In this document: in pieces, positions 1-12,930 of the stretch
How the letters are laid out: each line of letters starts with the position of its first letter
Numbering within the stretch: the stretch's first letter is position 1
Source: Carallia brachiata
Taxonomy: Eukaryota; Streptophyta; Magnoliopsida; Malpighiales; Rhizophoraceae
Assembly (NCBI GenBank): GCA_021464245.1
Contig: JADCRB010000043.1
Location: 3,962,794 to 4,026,793 of the forward strand
Length of the DNA: 64,000 nucleotides
Reading direction: 5' to 3'
The notes under the pieces: model-generated
What the model saw: the letters and a program-made list of their open reading frames with translations, nothing else
Database searches by the model: none
What the model was told of the DNA's origin: nothing
Made by a program: the position numbers and the translations under genes

Positions 1-480
1 CGCACGAGTATAAAAGGCGAATAATTAGAGTAAACTCCTGTCTTACACGAGTATAAGAAGCAAAAAGTACAACATAAGCAGATGCTTACTTCTCACGAGT
101 ATAAAAGGTGAATAGTTCAGTAAACCAGACTTCTACCTTACACGAGTATAAAAGGCGAAGAGTTCAACAACAACAAACTATACTCCTTACCCACACAAGT
201 ATAAAAAGTAAGACGACAATAATAATAAAAGCAGACTCATTACTCGCACGCGTAAAAAAGGTGAGACGATAATAACAATAAAAGCATACTCTTAACTCGT
301 ATAAAAGGTGATAAGGTAACAACAAAACAATACTTTTGACCGGCATGAGTATAAACTGTGAACGGTACATAAAGTCTAGTCCAAAACTCCTAACTAGTAC
401 GAGTATAAATCGTGAATGACTCAAAAAACAAAAATCAAGTTCTAGTCTTAAACTCATGACTTGCATAAGTATAAACTGCA
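1..480 (+). repeat. Array of TATA-like repeats (element A)
   Basis: About ten copies of a unit centred on 'cacgagtataaaaggcgaa' occur, at roughly 3, 47, 96, 139, 192, 244, 297, 344, 399 and 472. They are spaced about 45-55 bp apart with diverged spacers rich in caacaa/aatcca. The same array is found in element B at 32,525-33,000. The core matches a TATA-box consensus (TATAAAAG). Confidence 0.75.
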
Positions 481-2083
481 AACGACCAAAAAGGTAAAAA
501 ACAATTGAAGATTTGAATCCCTATAATTATTTCAGTCTCGACCTTTTACTTGTTTTTACCGTATGTCAAGCTTATACTCTTTTTCAGTAAGAAAGATGAG
601 ACCTCAGAACCAAGGAGAAGAAAAGGTACCATGCACTAGATAGTAACCAAGTCCAGCGCAACTGAAAATTTTAGAGGAGTATTTCTGCAACAGTGGAGGT
701 ACTTATTCTAATTTATCACAGCTCTCCCAACTTAGTTCGCGATTGCGGCTGTGTGGAGTAGTCGAAACAAAGAATATGTATTTATGGTTTTAGAATAGTA
801 GAAGTAAGGAAAGAGCAGCATAGAAAGTTGTTGTTTCCCCAGTACAGTCTGTTTCCACTATTACAGCTGTTCCCATAATAGATTTCGCCAGTATGACTTC
901 GTTCTGAAATGAAGTGAGTCTAAACTCCACCACTACAATGATCTCTCAAGGCTATTTCGAACAAAATTATAGCCTGCTGTAGTACATATATAGGTTTTGG
1001 AGGTTTTACTCCTTATTATATGAAACCTCAAGCTCCACTTAGGGATTTATCCCTTCTGAGTACTTCAATCTGAGAGAAAACTTCGCACCAAGAAGAAGCT
1101 GCTCCTGTGAAACTTTGCCTCTCTTTCCAGTATACCTCCACAACGTCAATCAGCAGGAAAGTTCTAGTAGTGTCGATGTTATCGGCCCGCCAAATGAGGA
1201 CGCAATTGACTTGGAACTATGCTTGAGACCCTACGAGATCGACCGAAAAAGATAAAGAACAACGACTTTTATGGCATGCATTATTGCCTTGACTTGTGCA
1301 ACATGCATCTGCCACCACATCGTTTGTCCCTTGTGATAAAAAGGGACGTGAAGGGGGATCCTACCTAATCTAACATATCTTTTTTTGACTTTTGCACAAA
1401 AAAACAAAAAAAAAAAACTTTTGCTGTGTTTATATTTTTTACATTCTCAAGTTACAGAACTCACCCTTCCACTATTCTTTCTCTCTAAAGAAAGAAGATG
1501 AGTAGTTCTTGTACTATCTTTTTTTTCAAGAAATTTTTTAATCAAAAAGCTGAGGACATAAAAGTTATAAAGAAAAAGAGTTGAGAGATCCTTGAATCTT
1601 AACCTCTGACGCTATCATGGTCAACGAACTTTCAATCCCTCTCTTTAATTCATATCTGTCACAACGCGCTGAGAAGTTGTGATTATCCTAATGGGCTCAC
1701 AGATGCAGCAATGGATGGAGAAGTCCCAACTACTCTCCTTACATTACAACATACAGAGGAATCATAACTGTAGCCCATCTCTCTGCGTGTTGGCCTTGAA
1801 GTACCATGGTACTAGACCTTCACCATAAGGAGGTTCAAGTTGTTTACTTACTAGATCATTCTCACCGGAACTACAGAGCTTCAATTTTGATATTGGCTGG
1901 AAGGGTGATATCCACAAGGTCATATTGGATTCTATAAAAGCCCAACAGCAGCTGGCCTTGTTGGAGTTAAAAACTTCAAGTTCAATGTTTATCAATACAT
2001 CTCAAGTTTTAAATTGGACTTTAAGACTTGGTTCAGATAGTGTTCTAAAGTTCTGCTTCACAAATCATTGAAGTGGGGACATT

Positions 2084-3013
2084 TGTAAATATTAAAGAAA
2101 AGTCAAAAACAAATTTCAAGGTCTAGGCCCCGACCAAAGAAAAAGAAAAACAAAATTTTCAATGGTCGACCGACCTTTAAGAAGAAAAAAAAAAGATTGG
2201 TAAAACAATGCAAATTTAAGCCTATAAATAGGCTTGAATCACAACAAAACAAGACACCAACAAGGAAACAGGAAAAAGAATTGTAAACCTTTGCAATTCC
2301 TAAAATTCTTAAATTCTTAAATTTTTCTCCTCTCATTTTCGTATTTTAGGCGTATACTTTTTAAACGCCACTAAGGTAAAATTTCTAGATCAAGAGTTTA
2401 AAATATTAAGTATACTCATTTCTAAACATATTTTTTGTGTATACTCTCTAGTTGCCTGTAAATGGGATCTGCTAGATAAAAAATTTAAAATATTAAAATA
2501 TTAAATATTCATATGAGATCAAACATCTACGACTCTCAACAGAGCCAAATTGAGTTCGTCTGAAATCAAGCCTCTTCCTGCAACCTTTAGCGGAGACAAA
2601 CCAGTTCATCTGAAATCAAACTCCTACGGCTCTCAGTGGAATCTATCTGAGATCAAGCCTTTGCGACCCTTAGTAAAGTCAAATCAGTCAACCTTAGATC
2701 AAACTCATACGACCTTCAATGGAATCAAGTCATTTCGAGTGAGATCAATCTTCTACGGCCCTCATCAGAGTTACGGCATCCGCCTGAAATCAAGTCTCGG
2801 CCCAATAGAATTCTTTCTGTTCAGGAATCAAATTGTGGAAATTTTTTTTTTGTTCAAGATTAAATTTACGCAGTCCGTAACAAAATTATAAAAGAGTATT
2901 AATCAGAAAATTTATATAGAAATTGATTCCACACAAATTTTAAATTTTTATCTGTAATTTATTATTATATTTTTAAAATTTAACTGTTTGAGATTTGAAA
3001 CTTACGGTCATTT
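2084..3013 (+). repeat. 3' LTR of element A
   Basis: It starts TGTAAATATT after the polypurine tract and ends near 3,013 by alignment with the LTRs of element B (shared end block gaaacttac). A TATA box, cctataaatagg, lies at about 2,220. Positions 2,515-2,790 hold 40-46 bp tandem units of the type 'gagatcaagcctctacggccctcagtggaatcaa'-like sequence, which create a spurious 113-codon open frame. U3 lacks the gttagatga-rich repeats found in element B, so this is a different subfamily. Confidence 0.7.
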
Positions 3014-4131
3014 TACCTTTGCTATGAGTTGCTTACAAGCTTGCAGCAAAATGTTGTAGATGGCTCCACGATGCATGGATGGTGGCTTCGAAACCTTAAC
3101 TTTTTAATTTTTTGATTTAAATTGCTAGCCCGACCAACTGGTAAGACTAACGTTTTTCAATAAGAAAACTTATCATGTAACGGTACAACTGCTCCTTTTG
3201 TGGACGAATAGTCACTATCTGTGGATTGTTTCTAGCAAAATCATCTTCAAGGATAAGGTGGTAGTATTTATCCATATATATCTAAAGATTTTGTGGACCG
3301 TAAGATATCGAATCCAAATTCCCCTCTCCACAAAGCTTGTTAATCTTCAATGAAACATGCTTGGAGACGATCAAAATCTCCTGTAGAGGACCAAAATGAG
3401 ATAAGACCACAAGGTATATGTAATATGGTTGATAGTTGAGTGTCAACCCTTCTGCTAAAATTTTCCTCAGTGATATTAGAAGTTTCTATAGAATCAAGGT
3501 GTGCGGATATTTAAAAGCAAGATGTCCATGTTAAGAAATTCATTTACAATATTTTTACTCATTTTCTTTGTGAGTAAAATTTACTTATAATCTTATATAA
3601 TATAAATTTTTTTTTATTTTTTAATTTAAGTGAATTTTACTTATTATGTAATATAAAATTATGATTAATTTATACTCACAAAAAAAATGTGAGTTAAATT
3701 AAAAATTCATAACAATGATTTCTATTTTTTTTATACTTTCAACATGTTAAATGGCACACCTGACCGTCAAGTTACAGGAAAAACAAGGACATGTAGTTGG
3801 ATACATTTCGTTGATATAATTGTACTATAATTCAAAATTATAATCAGATTAGGCTTCTATAGTTGAAATTAATTGGGCGTTTTTTTTTTTTAAATTAGAT
3901 CAATTTTATTAAAGAAAATTATAAGTGTAGAAGAAGATACAAGTCTAATCCAGTATGAAAAATCAACCAAAACAAAGAATAGAGTCAGAATAAAATTTAT
4001 TTACTTAATAATTTATTGTTTTGTTAAACTACTTACAATAAAATTAAATGAATTGTTAATATGTTTTAACACACCAATTATTACCAATACATAAGAACTT
4101 AGAGCCTCTAATAAAAGCTGCTCTTTAGGGC
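3014..4131. other. Intergenic, AT-rich
   Basis: No gene is recognised. The stretch is AT-rich with short homopolymer runs, and no long open frame or RNA gene is visible. Confidence 0.6.
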
Positions 4132-4140
4132 CTGATTCTT

Positions 4141-4633
4141 GGGATATACATTTATTTAGTCCTAAACTTTTAAATTTTTTTTCATTTAAGTCCTAAATTT
4201 TTTTGAGATTTCATTTTAGTCCTAAACCCTTTGATTTTGCTCTAAATCTGTCATTCCGTTAGTTAAACCGTTAAAAATTACTGTTGACTAATGAAATTTT
4301 TTTTAAAAAGGTAAAATACATTATTTTAATTCACCAGTTAACAGAAATACGTTGTGTAATCTTAAAAAAAAATAAAAAAACTAAAAACATCAACTTACAT
4401 TTTACTATTTGAGAGTAAAATACAAACATTTAATTAAAAAAAAATTTAAATAATATATTTTACTTTTTTAAAAAAATTTCCGTTAGTCAACAGTAATTTT
4501 TAACGGTTTGACTAACGGAAGGACTGATTTAGAGTAAAATTAAAAGGTTTAGAACTGACATTAAATCTTAAAAAGGTTTAGAACTTAAATGAAAAAAAAT
4601 TTAAAAATTTAGGATTAAATAAATGCATATCCC
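4141..4633. mobile_element. Foldback MITE, Mutator-like
   Basis: The element begins gggatatacatttatttag and ends in the approximate inverse complement, ending in gcatatccc. Inverted homology runs for about 200 bp on each side, including tccgttagt...aaccgttaaaaat on the left and its complement at about 4,480-4,520. Flanks are CTGATTCTT (4,132-4,140) and CCTATTCTT (4,634-4,642). These match at 7 of 9 positions, consistent with a decayed 9-bp target duplication of the Mutator type. There is no coding capacity. Confidence 0.7.
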
Positions 4634-4642
4634 CCTATTCTT

Positions 4643-6259
4643 ATGGTTCAACTAAGTGAGTGGGATAATCAAATCAACTATATAGTGAAGCTTATATGCT
4701 TATGGTCCTCTTTCAAAGCTGTAAATCCTAAAGCCATCAGGATTGGTTTCTTAAGTACACATCAAACTATCATAATTTTTTTTTGTTTGTTTGTGAATAG
4801 GGAGGGCAAGTTCAAAAATTAAAAAGCTACATCTCTAAAAAAAAGAAACTCTAATCATATTATCGTTGAGGATTTGGAGAAGACCTGTGAGAGATTGCTT
4901 AAGCAAAATCAAACCAAAAGTCTGACTATGAGTAAGAGCATAGGATGCAAGCTATAGACCAAATCCATTGTAAAAATTCCCCGCAACACCCAATAAGATT
5001 GTCCTAACCAATCATTTCTCACCGCAGGATCGCTGTTTCTCCTCATAGGAAACTAAGAGAATGTATTTTTAAATGTTTTTTTGCTTTGCTTTAACTTTAT
5101 CACTCATCTAGCAACCACAACTAACAGTATTTTCCTTTGGCGTTGCCTTTATTAGCTTGTTACTTATCAGCAACTACTACTTTCGCTGACAGTATTCAAC
5201 AACGATCATTAAAAAAAATTTCATTAGAGGTTACGTGGGGTTAACCAATAATATAATATGAAAGAACTTAGTTCTCTCATTTTTATAATCATTACAAATG
5301 ACTTCCTCAAGTAAATTAATAAGGTTTAAGAGACCAATATTGTCAAATGAAATATCCAGAAGGCCAAAGTAGAACGACAGAATTTGAGAAGTCCGTGAAA
5401 TAAAGGGAACGACAACAAATAAATGGGTGTGTCCGTGTGCGTATTAAATTTCTGTTCATGAATGCAGGGATTGACGTAGTTATACATGCAAGCTCACATT
5501 ATTAATTTGTTAGTCATACAAAATGCATATAGCATAGAATTAAAATTATATAATTACATTTAAATAAAAATAAATTTTATTTAATAATATTTAACTATTT
5601 ATTTATTTGTCTCATTTTTATAAATTATTATCAAATTATTTATATCAATTTATTATTACTTTAAAATAATTCTTGTAAAAATAAAACCTTTTTCTCATAT
5701 TATAAATTTATAAATAACCTTTATTGTTATTCGGGTGTCTCCAATTTCAGTGTCTAGTTAACATTGTTGTTTTTTCCGGTTGCGTTGCCCCTCGGCCTTC
5801 CCTGCCTTTATATTTTCAAATATTTCTTTTCCTATCAACAAAGACTGTCTTGTCACCCACCCAAGCATCGCAGCCTTGTTCCTGTTCCCGCTTAAGCTAA
5901 CTCTCACATCTTCACCATCTGCCTTGGACCATGCCATGAGATCTCTCCTTTCTTTTCTATTTTTAATCTCTTGATTTGCTAGTTCCTACTCTAGGCTTTA
6001 GCCATGGCCGGTGCAACTTCAGTTCTAGGCCTCTCCTAACACCAGAGCCAAAATTTTTCACAAGTTCATAGAATTGGGCATAAAAGCCAAAATTCATGGT
6101 CATGGTCATGGTCTCTCCTTGCATATATATGTGACTAGGTGTCTACGCTGTCTAGGGTTTCTCCATATTCTTTTTTCTTTTTAGGGTTTTGGGCTTTGCT
6201 TCATTTCTTTTTTGAACATTTTTCTGTGGGTCTTCCACTTCTGGGTTTGTTGAGATCGC
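4643..6259. promoter_or_regulatory. Upstream region of the KNOX gene
   Basis: This is non-coding sequence between the MITE and the KNOX start codon. A TATA-like stretch, gcatatatatgtga, lies at about 6,121-6,134. It is followed by a pyrimidine-rich leader (tattcttttttctttttagg) typical of plant 5' UTRs. Positions 5,520-5,720 are strongly AT-rich. The core-promoter position is inferred, and no cis-element was matched with certainty. Confidence 0.4.
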
Positions 6260-9200
6260 ATGGAGGACTACAACCAAATGAATGAGAACACAAGCCCAAG
6301 AGGAAATTTCCTGTATGCATCGCCTATTCTTGCACCAGCACCACACAATTCTTCTTCTCCTTATGGGCGATCAGGCACAAGTAGTGGCTCAAACGTGAGC
6401 AATCAGCAGACCCACATGCCTTTAAGCCCTTTCCATATTCAATCAAGCGAGTGCTTCCAATCTGATCAGGTCCCCGCACATCCTACAGTAGTGAAGAGCG
6501 AAGCCAGCACTTCGCAGAAGCATGCTCATAAGTTTCATGACTACCCTTTATTGAGAGGGCAACTCTCATCAATTAATCATCATCAGCAACAAGGGAGCAC
6601 TCCAAGCTCTAGCGAAGTCGAAGCCATCAAAGCCAAGATCATCGCCCACCCCAAGTACTCTAAACTTTTGGAAGCTTACATGGATTGCCAAAAGGTAATT
6701 ATCATTTTAATTAGAACAAGACTAAAAGTTAATTCCAAATTAAGGAATTGATTTGTTTCCTCAATTATTCATTTTAGTGATGATAAAAACTCTCTTTTCT
6801 CTACTGCATCTTTCAGGTGGGTGCTCCGCCTGAAGTTGTAGCTCGGCTTGCAGCTGCTTGCCAGGAGTTTGAATCGAGACAGCGATCCTCGGTCACTTCC
6901 AGGGATTCTTCGAAAGACCCCGAACTAGATCACTTCATGGTTGTTCTTATTTTAATTTTTTATTTTTTGTATTGTTAATCTTTAATTTTGTTATTAGTAT
7001 GGGCCGATTTTTATGAATTACTTGTACTAATGTTTTGAAGCAATGAAGTGCAGGAAGCTTACCACGACATGCTTGTCAAGTACCAGGAAGAGCTTACAAG
7101 ACCCATACAGGAAGCCATGGATTTCATGCGTAGGATCGAAGCTCAGCTGAATATGATCTGCAATGGTCCCCTTCGCATCTTTAACTCCGGTACTTAAATT
7201 TCTCCCTCCATTTAAACATACTTCTGATGATTACAGCTCCAAGAAACAATTTACCCCCAACAAGAAAGACCTGGCCGGAGAGAGAGCGAGAGAGAGAGAA
7301 GGCTGTTGGATGAGAAATTAGAGGAAAATTCCTGTTAGTTTCGTACTACAAATACAAAAAAAACTTTTTAGACACACAAAAGGTTGATTCTGGTTTTCCT
7401 GGTAAAGTGAGTGTTTTTTCCTTTTCGACCCAAGCTTCCTTTGACCAAGATTAGGCCTTTCAATGACAAGGAACGCGATTACCCCCTGTGAGAGTCAGAT
7501 AATAGAACTTGAAGAGACGCATTAAGGTGGTGAGTCTAGTGAACTATCAGTGAGGGGTTTGATTAGGGAGCCCTAAGATCTAATCACGAGTCTGCAGTAA
7601 AATTGGTTCAAAATTGTTTGCAACTTGTTTCGTTTGATTAATTAGATACTACTAAAACCTACATATGTTCCTAAATCTGCGTTGAAAAACCAAAACACAA
7701 AACGTACTTAGCCTAGTTAAATAATAAAAACAATCTCATGTCTTGGTTCATGACTGGTCTAAATATCTGACACTGAAAAATTAGCTTTCTTGCCAAAATC
7801 TGATCACTTTTCTTGTTCTAATAAATCTGATTTTTACATGGTTTTGTGGTGTATACTATGCATATCGCTTACTTTTATATAAAATTCCGCATTTGTTCTG
7901 TTGAGTATAAAATGCTTTTCTATATGGAAGAGAACATAGGATGCTGTTCAAATCGGTGCTATACACTTTGTAGCCCGTACGGCTTTGTCAGAAACATGGA
8001 CTTCTTCTTTGCAAATTTCTGTGGTATCCTTTTTACCCTCTTTTTATCTTCTGCTCCATCTCCCATCTTTTTTTTTTTTTACCCAAAAAAAAAAAAAATA
8101 AAAGTGAATTATGAAATTGTTATTATTCTTGTTTAACTATCTTGTAAAACAGATTTGTTATCTAAGTATTATTAAGTCTGTGTAAATATTGACCAATTGA
8201 TTACAGTATTAATAGCTGATTATAATTTTAACAAATTTAAAATCAATATTATACATTATCTTTAAAGTACGGTTATTGATACTCAAACTTAAATGCAACG
8301 TAATAAAAACTTATTAAATTACTGTCTAGCATACGGTGGCCTCTCAATTTCCCACCCCCAATAAGTTTCTTTGTATTAATGGTCATGGACATTTTAACCC
8401 TTGTATGAGCCATCGTCCACCCAGTACCCAACTTCTATTGTTTTTACTTCTTAGTTCTTAGTAAGTAAGCATAGGTATAAATTTTCTGTCTACTGGCACA
8501 GCATAGAAATTTGGAGGTGGGGATGCGGGGGAAAGGTGAAAACTTTTCGCTTATGGTAGATTTACATATGCGACAATTCTCTAGATTCGGTGCTCTTTGC
8601 TTATGGTAAAATCCTTTTATCACATGGGCTCTTTCCAACCTTGTGATATTTCCTTTTGATTTTGTTTAAAGCCTATTGAAGCCATATTCCTATGGAATGC
8701 TTTTACATTTTCTTTTCACAGTTAATGTTCTTTAGCATGTAAATTTGCTATATTAGATCACATTCTTGAATCTTGATAAAGCCATAGGATATTCTCATAT
8801 TCATGAACCAATTGTACGGTTTATGTGCTAAGCTTTGTGGTTGTGCTTAGTTTCAGTCTACTAATTTTTGACATACAAGTTAATTGCCGGTTTTTCTTTT
8901 CATCCACGCCTCAATTCCAATGATTTTCCGCGTGAGAGGTTATATTAGAAAACCAAGCACACAGATATCTGTGTAAATGATCTGAAAACTGGATAATATA
9001 TTGACTTAGAACGCCCGTGATTTTTTGGACCAGAGAGAGATTGTCAAGAGAAGCCAAAAAGTAAAGGCAAATTCTAGAAAACTTAGTTTTCAATGTATAT
9101 CCAGAATGTTTTGAACATATTTTCAATATATTTCTTAAATATTTTAAAATATTTGATATTTTAGAATATAGTAGAATTATTTTAATTTTTTTTTATTTGA

Positions 9201-10943
9201 TTTTATCGTTCACGATTTTTCTTTTTTAATCATAGACTTCAGCCATAAATAATATACAAGCCTAAGGGTTAGAACATTTTACAGCCATATTTTTTTCAAG
9301 TCAATTAGTTTTTCGTATAACTTTCACTTTGAGAAGTTTCTTTCCTTAAAGTTTAATCATGTATTAGTATTTGTTATCACTAAATACAAAGCAAGAAACT
9401 ATTTGTTTGAGTTGATTTGGGGACAAATTAGTAATTGAAGTTGGGATTTGTAGGTTTTTAAATTGGTTCGAATACTGTTTTGCAGTTTCTCGTGTTGTCT
9501 TAGTTGATTGGTTGATGTACATTTGTTTTCATATTATCTAGTGGCTTAGCATCAAAGGCGCATGGTTTTTTGGTCTAATAACAAGTATACATATATGTTC
9601 AGTGTTCTAATTATGTTTCGTTTATGAATGAGTGTTGACAGTGTAGGAATGCACTCAAGTATTCATTGCATAAAAAAGGCTTCTAAGAAAATTATTTTTG
9701 AGCATGTACAATCTCCAGTTTCCTTTGAGAATATCTTGGAGAAGATTTAGTGGATAATTGAAACAATCTTAATATCTCTCCAGCTTCCTTTGAGAATATT
9801 TGGAACCCATGCTAACTCTCTGTTTGGTCAAATTAAGTGGTGCAAATATCTTTTTAAAGGGAGTAATCTTGTAGTATTTTTGGTCACATCTGACCGTTCT
9901 TATTTAAATTGCACATTGAGACGGCCACGATTTTGGTTAAGTTAGTTACTTATTTATGTCTCCAGTAAATTAGTAATTAAGATCTCTCATTGAATTGCAC
10001 TTCTTTCTCTAGCATTATTAAAATAAAATAAAAAAATTGATGCTCATTATCAATTAGTGGATGGTGGATGGTATGAACCCAAACTCTTTTTTTGCATGTT
10101 CCTCATTTAGTTACTCATTTTTATGTAATCTATTTTTTACGTAATCTGAGGGAATCTAAAGTTTCTTTTCTCTTTTGAACAATCCGAAGTTTCTTTTTAT
10201 CATAATATCTCATGTTTCAATTATCTAGACCATTTTCTCGTTATTGATCATCTATCCAGAATAGTGCCGTTACAGAACCTTGCTTCGATAATTGGTGTTA
10301 GAAATTTATTGAATAGATGGAACTGATTATGTTATTATAAATTGAATTCTGTTCGTCAAATGACTAGATGAGAAGTATGAGGGTGTTGGCTCATCTGAAG
10401 AGGATCAAGAGAACAGTGGAGGAGAAACAGAACTACCTGAGATTGATCCACGGGCTGAAGATCGAGAGCTGAAGAACCACCTTTTGAGGAAGTATAGTGG
10501 TTATCTAAGCAGCCTTAAGCAAGAACTTTCAAAGAAGAAAAAGAAAGGGAAGTTACCAAAAGAAGCTAGGCAGAAGTTATTAAGTTGGTGGGAGCTACAC
10601 TACAAGTGGCCATATCCTTCGGTCAGTGCGTCCACTTTTTAACTTAATTTGCATCTTTTGTTTGTCATGGATTGAATTGTATGCTGAATTTGAATGCGTT
10701 CTCTTATGGAGATTGATGCATTGTTGGGATTCATTTCAGGAGACAGAGAAGGTGGCATTGGCAGAAGCAACTGGTCTAGACCAGAAGCAAATCAACAATT
10801 GGTTCATAAATCAAAGGAAAAGGCATTGGAAGCCATCTGAAGACATGCAATTCATGGTGATGGATGGTCTACATCCCCAAAATGCGGCTCTTTTCATGGA
10901 CGGTCACTACATGGGAGATGGTCCTTACCGATTAGGACCATAA
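6260..10943 (+). CDS. KNAT1: Class I KNOX homeodomain protein, KNAT1/BREVIPEDICELLUS type
   Basis: This is a TALE homeodomain transcription factor of the class I KNOX family, which acts in the nucleus in shoot meristem maintenance and internode or pedicel patterning. The coding exons are 6260-6694, 6817-6939, 7054-7189, 10368-10621 and 10740-10943, giving 383 residues; phases agree at all four GT/AG introns. KNOX1 lies at about residues 119-160 (starting [13 protein letters not shown]), KNOX2 at 182-225, the ELK domain at 265-285, and the homeodomain at about 286-348. The homeodomain has the TALE P-Y-P insertion at 313-315 and helix 3 [10 protein letters not shown] at 337-346. The C-terminus [15 protein letters not shown] is the hallmark of KNAT1/BP orthologues and separates it from STM, KNAT2 and KNAT6. 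Length is close to Arabidopsis KNAT1 (398). The ATG at 6260 gives the family-typical MEDYNQ start. Intron 3 is 3,178 bp, unusually large but typical in position for KNOX genes. Confidence 0.97.
7190..10367 (+). other. Large intron 3 of the KNOX gene
   Basis: This intron splits codon 232 between KNOX2 and ELK. No transposon with recognisable ends and no coding frame was identified inside it. It contains a T-run/A-run pair at 8,069-8,098 (potential hairpin) and a purine (GA) tract at 7,278-7,300. In other class I KNOX genes this intron carries regulatory sequence, so conserved elements may lie here; that is inference. Confidence 0.7.
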
Positions 10944-12930
10944 GCAGCAATCCTTGGGTTATAGCGTAGGATTAGTCCTCTTCTCCGCATAGGCAACGAA
11001 ACTACTCTTCAAGCCATGATTTTAATTTCAAGACATAAACTGTGTTAGAACCTGTTAATGTGCCTTGTTTATCGGTTTGGGCTTAGCAGACATCTTCAAT
11101 TCATTTCCGGGGGGATCGTAAGAACATTGAAGTTCTGTTATAGCGGATGTTTGAAAGTATATGAGAAGGAAATAATGATGGAAGAAAAGAGGTTTGGAAC
11201 TTTTGGCATTTGCCCCATATTTTCATTTCTGTTAAGGCCTTATTGCTTTCTGTTAAGTGTATATATAGTGAGACCGTGAGAGGAAGTCCATATATAATGG
11301 GGGTATTGTACCTTATGTTTCTCTAATCTTTTGATACTATGGATTGTATTATTTAGAGTCCAAACGCGTCTCTTTTCCATCATTTTCCGTCGGAAAATTC
11401 ATTTTTCCCTCTTAAGAATTTTCTTTATGATTTAATCTTTAATGTGGAGTGCTAGTATTCTGGTTTTTGCAAAGAATGCGTGTGGTGATACAAGGCCTTT
11501 GATCCTTTCTAGTTCTAACGTAAGTAATTTCAAGAATATTGAAAAAAATGCGCATGTAATGGTTATGATAATAAAATATAGGTGTATGTTGAAACGCCTT
11601 AAGTTGTTCTAGTATATTTAGTTTTGCTCTATGTCCGTATGTACATTATGTATGGACTGTTTCTAATGATTAAATGAGTAGATCCATATGTAGATTAACC
11701 GGTTAAGCACAGGTACTAAATTTGAATCTCGCTACGTGTTTAGTGTAAATAATGTAGTTCACCCGATCTTGTTATGTCTCCAATCTGTAGTTAATTAGCA
11801 ATGAAGTTTTTACAGTCTTTTTTTTTTTTTCGTGCTCAAAGAAATGGAAAAGTAGGGGTTTCTTCACAGTCCTCTCGGGATTGTACGGAACATACTGTAC
11901 AATAGATTGAACTGTTATATTAAACTCATAGAAGAGCAAATTTCACAATGTCTAATAAGAGTCGTTAATCCTATTTTGTGTCGCAAGCATTTGAATCTTC
12001 GTCAAGTTAACCGATAATTGGCAAAAGCCAACTGAACCACAAGCTAGGTGGTTTCGTCTCCCTTATCTCCTTTCTTTGGTGCATGGGAAAATTTTGATAC
12101 CTTCGTCAATAAATAGAAGAAAAGCATTTGACTACAATCATAACCACGCTGTTAATTATTGAAGGAAGTGGGCTTAATTACACTTGCCCACATTCATGCT
12201 TAGCTACCTGATTCCGTGGGGAAGTTCCAGCCAAAGTAATCTTGTTCATGGGATTGTCCTGAGTGCTGACCCCATGAATGATTCCCGGAATATCATCAGT
12301 CCTACCGAAAATTAATCGAGTATGAACTTGACGTAACAAACGTCGGCTTACTGGGCATTATTAAAAGTTTTTTTTTTTGCTAACGAGTTAAAAGTAAAGC
12401 ACACAATATGAATGCACCATTAAAACTAAGAAAGAGTTTTAATTAAGGGAATTTTGGGGGAGGATTTCAATTGTTTAAATTACGTATAAAAGTATATAGC
12501 GTAAACTAAAATCCTAAGAATGTAGGATACAAAAAGATGAACTACACAGTGTTATATATATCTATATAGGGAGAGGGAGAGAGAGACAGAGAGAGAGATT
12601 ACATAATCAAATAAAAGGAAACACATCAAAAGCAAAGCAAACTTAGTATCTATTCATTTTCATAGAAAAGCCACACTAATCATGTCTGCATGAAGAAATT
12701 CTGGAGACCTGATAGAAGGGACTCCAAATCTAAAGATGCGAATTTAATCATATATCAGATGGCTGTTTGAATGATCTTTGACTCCTTAGGATTATTCCTT
12801 TCAGGCCATTTTCATAACTACCCTTTAGAAACTTTGAAATTGGAGGAACAAGTAAATTGAATGTAGATGAATATGCTAAAGATATTTTAGGATTAGCTGG
12901 TTTTGGTGAGTTGGCGAGGAATGATTGTTG
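10944..12930. other. KNOX 3' UTR and intergenic DNA
   Basis: The first 300-400 bases after the stop probably form the 3' UTR. Possible polyadenylation context is ccatatataatgg at about 11,290. Beyond about 11,400 no gene or mobile element was recognised. A short GA-rich microsatellite lies at 12,570-12,600. Confidence 0.5.

Larger units (their letters stand above)
1..3013 (+). mobile_element. Gypsy-type LTR retroelement, 3' part (element A), cut by the window edge
   Basis: The left edge opens inside the internal region of an LTR element. Positions 1-480 carry an array of an 'acgagtataaaaggcgaa'-like motif. Positions 530-2,080 are non-coding and clearly homologous to 33,030-34,390 of element B, with blocks matching around 600-720, 1,080-1,250 and 1,620-2,080. 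A purine-rich stretch, gaagtggggacat, at about 2,070-2,082 acts as a polypurine tract directly before the LTR at 2,084. No gag or pol reading frame is visible; short open frames here are fragments without recognisable domains. The 5' LTR would lie to the left of the window. Confidence 0.75.

Noticed and set aside
1..480. CRISPR-like array because of regularly spaced repeats
   Set aside because: The repeats are degenerate, spacers are related to each other, the context is a plant retroelement, and no cas gene is present.
2550..2891. 113-codon open frame in the LTR of element A
   Set aside because: It is produced by the 40-46 bp tandem repeats of the LTR. The matching repeats in element B give a different frame, and there is no domain.
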